A DNA stretch of 64,000 nt from Actinomadura luteofluorescens. GTDB lineage: Bacteria > Actinomycetota > Actinomycetes > Streptosporangiales > Streptosporangiaceae. Shown here one piece after another: positions 46,533 through 54,918 of this stretch. The notes under the pieces were generated by a model that did no database searches, was not told where the DNA came from, and saw only the letters and a program-made list of their open reading frames with translations. The stretch's first letter is position 1; every line of letters starts with the position of its first letter. The stretch covers positions 5,022,001 to 5,086,000 of the forward strand of contig NZ_JACCBA010000001.1 in assembly GCF_013409365.1 (NCBI RefSeq), given 5' to 3'. Position numbers and translations under genes: made by a program.

Positions 46533-47555
46533 ATGATCGACAGAAGAACTTTCGGCAAGGGGCTCGGCCTGGTCGCGGGCGGGGCCGCCGCCTCCGCGGC
46601 CGGCCTGCCGGACGCGTCCGCCGCCGCGCCGAGGCCGGCCCCCGGCGGCCGCACGTCCTTCACCACTCTCAGACAGATCAGGGCGGGCCTGCTGGACGTC
46701 GGTTACGCGGAGACGGGCCCCGCGCACGGGCCGGTGGTCATCTGCCTGCACGGCTGGCCCTACGACATCCACAGCTTCGTGGACGTCGCCCCGGCGCTGG
46801 CGGCGGAGGGCTACCGCGTGATCGTCCCCTACCTGCGGGGGCACGGGACGACGCGCTTCCTGTCCGCCCGGACGTTCCGGAACGCCCAGCAGTCGGTGAT
46901 CGCCCTCGACGTCATCGCCCTGATGGACGCCCTCGGGATCGAGAAGGCCGTCCTCGCCGGCTTCGACTGGGGCTCCCGGACCGCCGGCATCGTCGCGGCC
47001 CTGTGGCCGGAACGCTGCAAGGCCCTCGTCTCGGTCAGCGGGTACCTGGTCACCGACCGCGAGGCCAACCTCCGGCCGCTGCCGCCGAAGGCCGAACACG
47101 CATGGTGGTACCAGTACTACTTCGCCACGGAGCGAGGCCGGCTGGCCATGCGGGACGAACGCAAGCGGCACGACCTGGCCCGGCTCGTCTGGGACACCGT
47201 CTCCCCGACGTGGGGCTTCGACGACGCCACCTTCGAGCGCACGGCCGCGGCCTTCCGCAACCCCGACTACGCCGCCATCGTCGTCCACAACTACCGCTGG
47301 CGGCTGAGCCTCGCCGACGGCGAGCGCCGCTACGACGGCCTGGAGAAGCGGCTCGACGCGCGGCCGGTCATCACCGCCCCGACCATCGTGCTGGACGCCG
47401 ACCGCGACCCCTTCACGGCCCTGAGCGACGCGTCCTACCGGGACAGGTTCACCGGCGCCTACGAGTACCGCCTGCTCAAGGGCATCGGCCACAACGTCCC
47501 GCAGGAGGCTCCCGCGGCCTTCGCCCAGGCCGTCACCGACGCGGACCACTTCTGA
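46533..47555 (+). CDS. Tat-exported alpha/beta hydrolase (epoxide-hydrolase type)
   Basis: A 340-residue enzyme. The N-terminus DRRTFGKGLGLVAGG is a Tat-type signal with an AAASAAG core. The catalytic apparatus is that of Asp-nucleophile hydrolases: oxyanion motif HGWP (73-76), nucleophile elbow GFDWGSRTAG with D145, acid Asp in VLDADRDPF and His in GIGHNVPQEAP. Epoxide hydrolase or dehalogenase chemistry is therefore more likely than esterase. GGAGGGA precedes the ATG. It is 118 bases after the LuxR gene and 35 bases before an SDR gene, so probably an operon. Confidence 0.88.
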   Translation: MIDRRTFGKGLGLVAGGAAASAAGLPDASAAAPRPAPGGRTSFTTLRQIRAGLLDVGYAETGPAHGPVVICLHGWPYDIHSFVDVAPALAAEGYRVIVPYLRGHGTTRFLSARTFRNAQQSVIALDVIALMDALGIEKAVLAGFDWGSRTAGIVAALWPERCKALVSVSGYLVTDREANLRPLPPKAEHAWWYQYYFATERGRLAMRDERKRHDLARLVWDTVSPTWGFDDATFERTAAAFRNPDYAAIVVHNYRWRLSLADGERRYDGLEKRLDARPVITAPTIVLDADRDPFTALSDASYRDRFTGAYEYRLLKGIGHNVPQEAPAAFAQAVTDADHF

Positions 47556-47590
47556 CCGAGACCACTTTCACCGATAAGGAGGAACGACCC

Positions 47591-48433
47591 ATGGCCAGGA
47601 CATGGCTGATCACCGGGGCGTCGCGAGGACTCGGACGCCACCTCACCGAGGCCGTCCTGAACGGCGGTGACCGCGTCGTCGCCACCGCGCGGCGCCCGGA
47701 GCAACTGGACGACCTGGCGGCCCGGCACGGCGAACGGATCCGGGCGGTCGCGCTCGACGTCACCGACCCCTCCGCGGCCGCCCGCGCGGTGAAGGAGGCC
47801 ACCGGCGCCTTCGGCCGCCTCGACGTCGTCGTCAACAACGCGGGCTACGCCAACAGCGCCCCGATCGAGGAGATGGCCGAGGACGACTTCCGCGCCCAGA
47901 TCGAGACCAACCTCTTCGGCGTCGTGAACGTGACGCGGGCGGCGCTGCCCGTCCTGCGCGCGCAGCGCTCCGGGATGTTCGTGCAGATCTCCTCCATCGG
48001 CGGACGCGTCGGCGGCACCCCCGGAATGGGCGCCTACCAGGCCGCGAAGTTCGCCGTCGAGGGCTTCTCCGAGGTACTCGCCGCCGAGGTGGCGCCGTTC
48101 GGCGTGAAGGTCCTCATCGTCGAGCCGGGCGCGTTCCGCACCGACTGGCAGGGCTCGTCCATGGAACTCCACCCCGTCGGCCCCGACTACGAGGAGACGG
48201 TCGGCGCCGTCAACGGCTACCGGCAGGCCAACGACGGCACCCAGCAGGGCGACCCGGCCCGCGCCGCCAGGGCCATCGTCGACGTGGTCGGCGCCGGCGA
48301 ACCGCCCCGCCGCCTCATCCTCGGCAGCGACGCCCTCGCCCTGGCCCGCAGGTCCGGCGAGGCCCGCGCCGCCGAGGCCGAGCAGTGGGCCGCGGTGACC
48401 GGCTCGACCGACTTCCCGCCGGACGACCGCTAG
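47591..48433 (+). CDS. Short-chain dehydrogenase/reductase
   Basis: A 280-residue classical SDR. Motifs are LITGASRGLGRHLTEAV (about 6-22), DVVVNNAGYANSAPIEEM (about 78-95), ISSIGGRVG with the catalytic Ser, YQAAKFAVEGFSE with Tyr and Lys, and VEPGAFRTDWQG. It resembles the group annotated as ketoreductase-like oxidoreductases of unknown substrate. A near-consensus AAGGAGGA ribosome-binding site lies before the ATG. It probably shares a transcript with the hydrolase. Confidence 0.92.
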   Translation: MARTWLITGASRGLGRHLTEAVLNGGDRVVATARRPEQLDDLAARHGERIRAVALDVTDPSAAARAVKEATGAFGRLDVVVNNAGYANSAPIEEMAEDDFRAQIETNLFGVVNVTRAALPVLRAQRSGMFVQISSIGGRVGGTPGMGAYQAAKFAVEGFSEVLAAEVAPFGVKVLIVEPGAFRTDWQGSSMELHPVGPDYEETVGAVNGYRQANDGTQQGDPARAARAIVDVVGAGEPPRRLILGSDALALARRSGEARAAEAEQWAAVTGSTDFPPDDR

Positions 48434-48480
48434 CCGCGGGCGGGCCGCCCTGCTCGATCAGGCGGCCGGGCCGCGGGCGA
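48434..48480. terminator. Bidirectional hairpin between convergent genes
   Basis: GCCGCC-CTG and CAG-GCGGC pair across a six-base loop inside longer, partly matching GC arms, between the stops at 48433 and 48458. Confidence 0.55.
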
Positions 48481-49765
48481 TGTAGAGGTTCATGCCGGTG
48501 AAGTCGAGGGTGACGTTGTAGGGCTTGAAGAACGGGTGGAAGAAGGCGCCCAGCGAGTCGAACCCGGAGCGAGGGGGCCTGCTGGTCGGGTTCGCCACGC
48601 AGTAGACCTCCCTGGCGACGGCGTCGCCGAGGCGTATCTCCTCCGGATAGCAGGGGTAGGTGACGACCGGGTGGCTGTGCGCGAAAGTCTCCAACGGGCG
48701 GTCGTAGTCGGTGCGGATCCGCAGCTGCTTGGCCGTCTCCTCGGGCATTGCCACGGCGCTCTCGCTGGTCCCGCCGATGGACAGGCCCACCACTCGCGTG
48801 CCGGAACCGCCGATGCTGCCCCTGCTGTACAGCCCGTGCTCATGGGCCAGCCACAGCGGCAGCGGCCCGGCGCCCGCCCGAGCGGCGTCGCGCCGTGCCC
48901 TGCGGGCCGTTTCGGAAGTAGGGCGGCGCAGGATCAGCGACCGGCCCGCGTAGTCGAAGGTGGTCAGCAGGTGGTAGAAGATCCACGTGCCGATGATCCC
49001 GTCGCTGGGCCCCCCGGGTGAGGCCTGGTCCGTCTCCGTCCACTCCACGGGGAGGTTGCGCAGTTCGATGCCGCCCAGCTTGAAGGACTCCAGCACCCCG
49101 AAGTACTGCCACGCGGTGCCGTCCAGGTAGTCGATCTGCTGCTTCGTTACGGCGGTCAGCCCGGCCTCCCTGGCCACGTCCGCGGACAGGCCCAGCCACG
49201 GGGCGCCGGTGTAGAGCATGAAGCGCTTCGGCGGTCCGCCGTTGAGCGACCCCTCGACCTGCGGTGACGGGTCCATCTGCTGCCACGGCAGCCGCGCGGT
49301 GTCGCCGTGGACCTGGTACGGCTCGCCGTGAACCGCCCCGAACCATTTGGCGAATACGTCCTTGCCGGCCGCTTGCCAGCACGGCACGGACAGGGAGAGT
49401 TTGTCCTGCCGGATGTAGCAGTCGCCCAGGAGCTGGTTGGCGTCCTTGTCGCCGGGCGCTAGTTCGGACGCCATTAGGAGATATTTCTCGGCGACCGGGA
49501 ACTGGTTCACCAGTAGTGCCACATGGCCGCGCTGCCGGGCCGCGTGCACGTTCGAAGGATCCTTTCTCAGGATCTCCTCATATGCGTGGCCGGCCTGTTC
49601 GAACTTTCCGGCCTTGAACAGCGCGTCCGCGTCCGCGTCGTCGGCGTGCGCCGCGCCCGTCCCGCCCAGCAGCGGCGCGGTCGCCGCTGCACCGGCCACC
49701 ACGGCGGCGCCCCGCAGCAGCGAACGCCGATCCCATTTCCCGTCGTCGGCCACGGCCTTCTCCAT
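48458..49765 (-). CDS. Exported TPR protein with an aspartic-protease-like domain lacking the catalytic Asp
   Basis: A 435-residue exported protein. Residues 10-42 are a Tat signal (WDRRSLLRGAAVVAGAAATA). Residues about 45-125 are tetratricopeptide repeats (ADALFKAGKFEQAGHAYEEI, then VAEKYLLMASELAPGDKDA). The rest resembles retropepsin-like aspartic proteases, with FMLYTGAPWLGLSADVAREA (182-201) and SDGIIGTWIFYHLL as the flap region. The usual D-T-G is Y185-T-G here, so the catalytic Asp is missing and the domain may only bind peptides. GGAGAAG precedes the ATG. Confidence 0.75.
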   Translation of the reverse strand: MEKAVADDGKWDRRSLLRGAAVVAGAAATAPLLGGTGAAHADDADADALFKAGKFEQAGHAYEEILRKDPSNVHAARQRGHVALLVNQFPVAEKYLLMASELAPGDKDANQLLGDCYIRQDKLSLSVPCWQAAGKDVFAKWFGAVHGEPYQVHGDTARLPWQQMDPSPQVEGSLNGGPPKRFMLYTGAPWLGLSADVAREAGLTAVTKQQIDYLDGTAWQYFGVLESFKLGGIELRNLPVEWTETDQASPGGPSDGIIGTWIFYHLLTTFDYAGRSLILRRPTSETARRARRDAARAGAGPLPLWLAHEHGLYSRGSIGGSGTRVVGLSIGGTSESAVAMPEETAKQLRIRTDYDRPLETFAHSHPVVTYPCYPEEIRLGDAVAREVYCVANPTSRPPRSGFDSLGAFFHPFFKPYNVTLDFTGMNLYIARGPAA

Positions 49766-49869
49766 TCTTCTCCGGCGATGAAGATGCGCCTCGAACGCTA
49801 CGAACCGGCACATATCGTCGGCGTATCGAAAACACCCCGGGGCGCGCCTCCCCGCGCCCCGGGGTGCGG

Positions 49870-50166
49870 TCAAAGGCCCGCGTCGGCCCCGAGAGCCGCC
49901 TTTAACAGGACGACGGCATTGACGGGGCTGTCGGCCTCGCACATCCAGAAACCGCCCTGGACGAACCACCAGCGGTCGCCGTCACTCGCGCGACGGCGGC
50001 ACTCGACCTCCACGCCGCAGGCCTCCGGCTCCTTCGCCACGCGCAGTCGCAGCGCGGAAACGCTCTCCACCGCGAGTTTCTGGCCTCGCAACAGATTCCC
50101 GAGCGTGGTCGTGAACTCCACGCCCGTCGGGCCCTCGCCGGGCCCATTTGGATTTGACGGGATCAT
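49870..50166 (-). CDS. Hypothetical protein, 98 residues
   Basis: A small protein of unknown function, including VEFTTTLGNLLRGQKLAVES and WWFVQGGFWMCEADS. Its ATG overlaps the stop of the upstream small gene (ATGA), so the two are translationally coupled. The pair is divergent from an XRE regulator gene, a position often held in actinomycetes by accessory genes of XRE-DUF397 loci. Confidence 0.65.
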   Translation of the reverse strand: MIPSNPNGPGEGPTGVEFTTTLGNLLRGQKLAVESVSALRLRVAKEPEACGVEVECRRRASDGDRWWFVQGGFWMCEADSPVNAVVLLKAALGADAGL

Positions 50167-50384
50167 GCCGCTGCCGCCACTTCCATCTGGTTCCTGATCT
50201 GGCGCGCCGCTCCGGCCAGGTCGTTCGCCGGCCCGGTCCACGGGGCGAGAACGTCCGCGAGAAGGACGAGAAAGGTGATCCGCTCGCGTTGCGGGATCAC
50301 CAGCGCGGGCCCTCGCGTCCGGTTCAGTTCGGGGAGTGGCGGCGGAAGGCGGCGTCCTCGGGAAGTCCGCTCGTGCGCTCCCAC
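50163..50384 (-). CDS. Hypothetical protein, 73 residues
   Basis: A small protein of unknown function with an N-terminal basic stretch and the helical core RERITFLVLLADVLAPWTGP. The GTG at 50384 is the probable start, although the ribosome-binding site is weak. It is coupled to the following 98-residue gene. Confidence 0.6.
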   Translation of the reverse strand: MGAHERTSRGRRLPPPLPELNRTRGPALVIPQRERITFLVLLADVLAPWTGPANDLAGAARQIRNQMEVAAAA

Positions 50385-50716
50385 GGCGTCACGCTCCGGG
50401 CGCCCGGCGGCGGCCGCCCGGGGATCGTCGGTTACTTTTCATGATCGACCTCTTTTTGGTGCGGGGGACAGTTGATCCATTTGATGTGGCGATGCGCGGA
50501 ACGGGCGCCCTGTCCGGCTCGCCGTGATCGCGGATTCTCGCGATTCACTCCCGTGCTGACTCCGAGTAGAGCACCATGAAAGCAACGTCCGCAAGCAATC
50601 GGATCGATTCTCGGCCGGGAATTTTCGCAGGTCAGAGACCTGTTGCGGACCGGGCGAGGGGATGCTTTCATTCCGAGTGAAAGGCGGCCCCGAGATGCGA
50701 GATGGAGGTGATCTGA
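50385..50716. promoter_or_regulatory. Divergent control region of the XRE locus
   Basis: This 332-base region has no gene and is more AT-rich than its surroundings. It holds the inverted repeat CAGGTC-AGA-GACCTG (about 50628-50642), roughly 75 bases before the XRE start, and ATCGCG-N6-CGCGAT (about 50526-50543). Either could be the XRE operator. Confidence 0.45.
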
Positions 50717-51602
50717 GTGTCGGAAGCAACCACGGGTTCGACCGTCCCCCGGCGGCAACTCGGCCGGTACCTCCGCGAACTTCGGACTAATGCCCGCTTA
50801 ACCGTCCAAGTCGCGGCGAAAGCGCTTGAATGGTCCGAAGCAAAGATGTGGAGGATCGAGACCGGCCAAACGTCCCTGCGTTCCCACGACGTGGAGACGA
50901 TGTGCCGCGTGTACGGCGCACCCGAGGAACTGAAGATCGCCCTGATGGGCCTCGCCAAGGAGACCAAGGGAAAGGGATGGTGGCACGCCTACGGCGACGT
51001 GATCCCGGAGAGCTTCGATCTCTTCATCGGCCTGGAGGAGGCGGCCAGCAGCCTGGAACTGTATTCGCCGGAACTGGTACCCGGCCTCTTCCAGACTTCT
51101 GACTACGCCCGCGCGGTCATCAAGAACAACTCTCGTCTTCAAGAGGAGGAGATCGACCGCCGAGTGCAGTTGAGAATCCAGCGACAGACGCTGGTGACAC
51201 GCTTCACGGAACCGACCATCCTCCGCGCGGTCCTGAACGAAGCCGTCATTCGCCGGGGCCGTGGGCGGGACGACGGTCATGGCAGCTCAGCTCGCCTGGC
51301 TGGCGGAACTGAACGAACGCCCCAACGTCTCGATCCGTCTCGTGCCCTTCTCACTGGGGGCGCATCAGGGGCTTGACAGCGGCTCGTTCATTCTCATGCG
51401 GTTCCCAACCGCAGCAGATGGACGAAACCACGAACCGCCAACGGTGTACGTACAAGGCTTCACCGGAGCCCTGTACCTGGATAAACCCCGCGAGATCGAC
51501 CGCTACGCCGCGGGCTTCGCGGCCATATGGGACGCCGCTCTGCCTCAGGAGGAGAGTTCGGCGTTGTTCCGACAGACGGCAAGGGAGATGATCGAGCCAT
51601 GA
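50717..51602 (+). pseudogene. XRE/DUF5753 regulator interrupted by a frameshift
   Basis: The N-terminal part (to about 51260) has the helix-turn-helix LGRYLRELRTNARLTVQVAA and the DUF5753 start GLEEAASSLELYSPELVPGL, then LNEAVIRR. The reading then changes frame at a run of four G (51257-51260). One frame over, GGTTVMAAQLAWLAELNERP and SIRLVPFSLGAHQGLDSGSF continue DUF5753 to a stop at 51602. Removing one G would restore a protein of about 294 residues. Either the gene is newly inactivated, or there is a sequencing error. Such regulators act with a DUF397 partner in development and antibiotic control. Confidence 0.85.
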
Positions 51603-51799
51603 ACGCTGACTTCGCAGGAGCCCAGTGGCGCAAGAGCAGTCGCAGCAACTCCGAGCAGGAGTGTGTGGAGGTCGCCCAGTCGTCGATCGCCATCGGTATC
51701 CGGGACAGTAAGAACCCCGAGGGTGGCCACCTGGCCCTCGACCGCAGCGCGTTCACCGGGCTTCTCGCTCGCGTGAAGGCCGGCGACCTGGACCTCTGA
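51599..51799 (+). CDS. DUF397 protein
   Basis: A 66-residue protein with the full family pattern: AQWRKSSRSNSEQECVEVA, then IGIRDSKNPEGGHLALDRSA and FTGLLARVKAGDLDL. DUF397 proteins act as small partners or antagonists of the adjacent XRE/DUF5753 regulator. The ATG overlaps the stop of that gene by ATGA. Its reading frame is intact although the regulator is frameshifted. Confidence 0.92.
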   Translation: MNADFAGAQWRKSSRSNSEQECVEVAQSSIAIGIRDSKNPEGGHLALDRSAFTGLLARVKAGDLDL

Positions 51800-51812
51800 C
51801 AACGCTCCCCGC

Positions 51813-51847
51813 GAGAGGCGTCCCGGTCACCACCTGGGACGCCTCTC
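51813..51847 (+). terminator. Terminator hairpin after DUF397
   Basis: A perfect 12-bp stem, GAGAGGCGTCCC (51813-51824) with its complement at 51836-51847, and an 11-base loop lie just after the DUF397 stop. Confidence 0.75.
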
Positions 51848-51934
51848 CACCCGCATGAAGCCCGGCATTGTCGGGCGGCGGCCGGATTTCTTCAGCGTGC
51901 GATGCGGGCACGTCCACCATGCTGTAATCGTCCG

Positions 51935-52663
51935 ATGACCTTCGGTGCTACTCGGGCTTCGGAACGTCGGTGCTGGACGTTCGCGGCCGCGATCGTTCTG
52001 GCGGCGGGCATGGTTGCGAGCTGCGGTGACGGCGGCAAGAAGCCTGGTGTTCGCGTCCCGGTTTCAGACGGCTACACGGTGCCGAAACCACTTACCTCCG
52101 CCCCACCCGTCGGCGCCCCCCGCCTCGACCAGCTCATGCATCACATGGAGGAGGCGACCGTGAGGGCCGGGGGCGTGGCCGCACCGACCAAGGCACGTTG
52201 CGAGACCGACAAGAAACGAATCGGGACGCGCCCCGAGATCTTTGCGTGCACGGTGTCCTACAGAGGCAAGACCGCCGAGTTCCGCGCTAGCGTCTCAGTG
52301 CTGTCGAAGCGGCTGACGTCCGAGCCCGGACAGAACTTCCCGAGCGGGACCGAGTACCAGTACAGGCTCACGGCCGTCGCGACGAAGCTCGTGCTCACCC
52401 GCGAAGGCGTCCACCGCCAGTGGGGCTACCACCCGTCCGGTGGCGACGATAACGAGTACCGCTGCGACGCCCACATCCCAGAGGCGGCCGTGGTGGCTCC
52501 GGGACCGACGCCCTATCGCTGCTACGACCTCTACCGCCTCGGTTACAAAACCAGGGTCGCCGCCTACCGCGTGGTCTTGTCCGCAGAAGACGGCGAACAA
52601 CCCGACGGAAGCCTCTCCTTCAAACCGGTCCCGACCGAGGAACCCGTGCGCAGGGACCAATGA
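51935..52663 (+). CDS. Putative lipoprotein of unknown function
   Basis: A 242-residue protein with a lipoprotein signal (FAAAIVLAAGMVASC), the acylated Cys being at about residue 30. The mature part holds Cys residues in ARCETDKKR, IFACTVSY, YRCDAHIPE and PYRCYDLYR that may form two disulfides. I recognise no enzyme motif. No ribosome-binding site is seen before ATG 51935 or the alternative ATG 51902, so a leaderless transcript is possible. Confidence 0.7.
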   Translation: MTFGATRASERRCWTFAAAIVLAAGMVASCGDGGKKPGVRVPVSDGYTVPKPLTSAPPVGAPRLDQLMHHMEEATVRAGGVAAPTKARCETDKKRIGTRPEIFACTVSYRGKTAEFRASVSVLSKRLTSEPGQNFPSGTEYQYRLTAVATKLVLTREGVHRQWGYHPSGGDDNEYRCDAHIPEAAVVAPGPTPYRCYDLYRLGYKTRVAAYRVVLSAEDGEQPDGSLSFKPVPTEEPVRRDQ

Positions 52664-52682
52664 CGCCACGGCAGAGCGCCGC

Positions 52683-53303
52683 TCAAATGAAGGGCCTGAT
52701 CCAGGTCTCGAACCGCGCCCCGAACTCGTCCTGGGCCGCTTTGATCAGGTCATTGGGGTCGCTCACCGGAGCCAGGCCGAAGTGCTGCTTCAGCCATGCG
52801 ACGTAGGACTGGTGCGCCTGGGGGGCGCCTTCACGTTTGCGGTGGTATCCCTCGTACTCCGCGAAGTGGACGTCGTCCCAGTCGATCGACAGCGGCCGGT
52901 CGCTCGCGAGCTGGCAGAGCAGATCCCGGAGGTGGCGTGCGGTGAGATGGATTCCTCCCTCGTCACCGAACGCCGCGATCGGCAGGGTGGCGAGGTCCGC
53001 GCGGTCGTCCACGCGCCAGAAGGCGTAGAACGAGCCTGAGCCGTTGGCCTGCGCGAAGGGGAGGAACGCCTCGACGAACTCCTCGGCGTCCGACCATGAG
53101 TCGTGCTGGGGCTCTCCGAAATCGGTCAGCTCGAACCCGTCCGAGATGAACTCTCCGCCGAGCCGCTCCTGCAGTTCGCTGAGCAGGTTCAGTTCCGGCA
53201 CGGGCGAGAAGGCACTGTCCATCGGGGCGACGTCCGATCGGCTGGGGGAGAGAGGCGAGATCGTTCGCGAGAACATACCGGTTCCGGCGGCCGCGTTCGT
53301 CAT
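52683..53303 (-). CDS. SMI1/KNR4 (SUKH)-like protein
   Basis: A 206-residue acidic protein. Segments such as SFYAFWRVDDRADLATLPIAAFG and IHLTARHLRDLLCQLASDRP, with a WDDVHFAEYEGYH stretch, look like the SUKH fold, whose members are often immunity proteins against contact toxins. The similarity is by eye and modest. The ATG at 53303 overlaps the stop of the WYL regulator gene (TGATG), so the two are co-translated. No toxin gene is adjacent. Confidence 0.6.
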   Translation of the reverse strand: MTNAAAGTGMFSRTISPLSPSRSDVAPMDSAFSPVPELNLLSELQERLGGEFISDGFELTDFGEPQHDSWSDAEEFVEAFLPFAQANGSGSFYAFWRVDDRADLATLPIAAFGDEGGIHLTARHLRDLLCQLASDRPLSIDWDDVHFAEYEGYHRKREGAPQAHQSYVAWLKQHFGLAPVSDPNDLIKAAQDEFGARFETWIRPFI

Positions 53304-54274
53304 CACGAGCCGCCGTAGCGGGCGGCGATCGCGGCGGCGCGGTCGCGCAGCGAGTTGCGCAACCACGGAGGGGCCAGGACTTCCGCGTTCGTGGCGAGCT
53401 GCCACAACGCCCACACGGCGTGCCTCGAATCTTGGAAGGTCACCTCCATCCGCAGCAGGCCGTCCGTGTCGTCCTCCTCGGAGAGGACGGCCAGCGCGGT
53501 GCCCACCAGGTCTTCCCGGCGCGCCGGGGTCACCCGCAGGAGGACGGCGACCTGGTCGCCGCCGGTCCGAAACCGCGTGCTGCGCTCCTGCCAGGCCCGG
53601 TCCAGATCGACCTGCTCCGTCCGCTGTGCGGGTTCGTCGAGCTCCTCCGCGGCCAGGATCCGTGACAGCCGGTACGTGCGGTCCGCGCCGGACCTCGTGG
53701 CCAGCAGGTAGCCCTGGCCGCGAACGGTGACGAGGCCGACCGGGTCCACCGTCCGCCACTTCGGGGTCTGGTCCACGGCCGCGTAGTGGATGCGCAGCTT
53801 GTGCCCGGCGAACACCGCGCGCCGGACCTCGGCCACGACCGCGTCGGGGACCTCCTCCACGACCTGCCGGCGCGCGAGAAGGTCGGCCTCGGGATCGATG
53901 AGCAGCCGCCGGGCCGCGTCGGCCGCGGTGTCCCGGTAGCTCGCGGGCAGCGCGTCGACCACCTTGAGCATGGCCGAAGCGAGCGCCGAGCCGAGACCGA
54001 ACGCCTGCGCGCCGCGCCGCGATCCGGCGACCAGCAGCGCGAGCGCCTCGTCGTGGTTCAGCCCGGTGAGCTCGGTCCGGAAACCGGGCAGCAACGCGAA
54101 ACCGCCGTGCCGGCCGCGCTCGGCGTAGACCGGGACGCCCGCCGCCGACAGCGCCTCGACGTCGCGCAGCACGGTCCGGGTGGACACCTCCAGCTCGCGG
54201 GCCAGCGCGGTCGCGGACAGCCGACCGTGCTGGCGCAGCAACAGCACCAGCGAGACCAACCGGTCGGCACGCAC
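53303..54274 (-). CDS. WYL-domain transcriptional regulator (YafY/DeoR type)
   Basis: A 323-residue regulator. The N-terminal winged helix is LVSLVLLLRQHGRLSATALA with ELEVSTRTVLRDVEALSAAG (about 6-45), followed by YAERGRHGGFALLPGF. The WYL ligand domain covers about 140-220 (KLRIHYAAVDQTPKWRTVDP, then GYLLATRSGADRTYRLSRI), then a WCX C-terminal domain. The start is a GTG at 54274. It is divergent from ridA, with a palindrome between the genes, so it probably regulates itself and ridA. Confidence 0.9.
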   Translation of the reverse strand: MRADRLVSLVLLLRQHGRLSATALARELEVSTRTVLRDVEALSAAGVPVYAERGRHGGFALLPGFRTELTGLNHDEALALLVAGSRRGAQAFGLGSALASAMLKVVDALPASYRDTAADAARRLLIDPEADLLARRQVVEEVPDAVVAEVRRAVFAGHKLRIHYAAVDQTPKWRTVDPVGLVTVRGQGYLLATRSGADRTYRLSRILAAEELDEPAQRTEQVDLDRAWQERSTRFRTGGDQVAVLLRVTPARREDLVGTALAVLSEEDDTDGLLRMEVTFQDSRHAVWALWQLATNAEVLAPPWLRNSLRDRAAAIAARYGGS

Positions 54275-54294
54275 ACGAGGAACCTACCGAAATA

Positions 54295-54313
54295 CACGAC
54301 ACAGGTTGTCGTG
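54295..54313. promoter_or_regulatory. Inverted repeat between the WYL regulator and ridA
   Basis: CACGACA-CAGGT-TGTCGTG is a perfect 7-bp inverted repeat, 21 bases before the regulator start and 93 before ridA. It is the likely operator of the WYL protein. Confidence 0.65.
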
Positions 54314-54405
54314 ATTCGTTGGGAGGCTCTCACCACCACGTCGAAGAGCGGCTGCGAGCCGGCGACGTGCGCACTGTCGACGAATCGAACGGAGCTGAGG
54401 CGGCA

Positions 54406-54801
54406 ATGGAACGAACGACGGTCAACCCGTGGACGTGGTCGGTGGACCTGGGCTACGACCAGGGCGAGGTCGTCTCCGGACACACCCGGACCCTGTACTG
54501 CTCAGGCCAGACCGCGATGAGCGCGGACGGCGAGCCCCAGCATGCCGGCGACATGGCGGCACAGCTGGCGCTGAGCGTCGACAACCTGGAGGCCGTACTC
54601 GCCGAAGCCGGGATGTCCCTGGCGGACCTCGTCCGCCTCAACGTCTACACCACCGACGTCGACCTGCTCTTCCAGCACTACGGCCTCCTGGCCTCCCGCC
54701 TGGCCGCCGCCAAAGTGGCCACGAGCACCACAATGCTGGGCGTCACCCGCCTGGCCATCCCCACCCTGATGATCGAACTCGAAGGCACCGCCGTCGCCTG
54801 A
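54406..54801 (+). CDS. RidA family protein
   Basis: A 131-residue protein of the YjgF/YER057c/UK114 family, trimeric enzymes that hydrolyse reactive enamines and imines. Features are LYCSGQTAMSADGEPQHAGD (about 31-50), ALSVDNLEAVLAEAGMSLAD and VRLNVYTTDVD. In place of the family's conserved Arg-containing PxRSx3 stretch it has TSTTMLGVTRLAIPTLMIELE, so deaminase activity is uncertain. The ATG follows GGAG and GAGG. Expression is probably controlled by the divergent WYL protein. Confidence 0.88.
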   Translation: MERTTVNPWTWSVDLGYDQGEVVSGHTRTLYCSGQTAMSADGEPQHAGDMAAQLALSVDNLEAVLAEAGMSLADLVRLNVYTTDVDLLFQHYGLLASRLAAAKVATSTTMLGVTRLAIPTLMIELEGTAVA

Positions 54802-54813
54802 CCCCACCGCACC

Positions 54814-54842
54814 GCTGCTCGTGCCCCACCAGCACGAGCAGC
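54814..54842. terminator. Hairpin between convergent ridA and the membrane-protein gene
   Basis: A perfect 11-bp stem, GCTGCTCGTGC (54814-54824) with 54832-54842, and a 7-base loop. Confidence 0.75.
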
Positions 54843-54918
54843 ACGCGACGGCCGTTGCACGGTGTTCCCCTGACGTGGACCGACAATTCCGGGACGCAGC
54901 GTCCATCCCGACCGGTTC

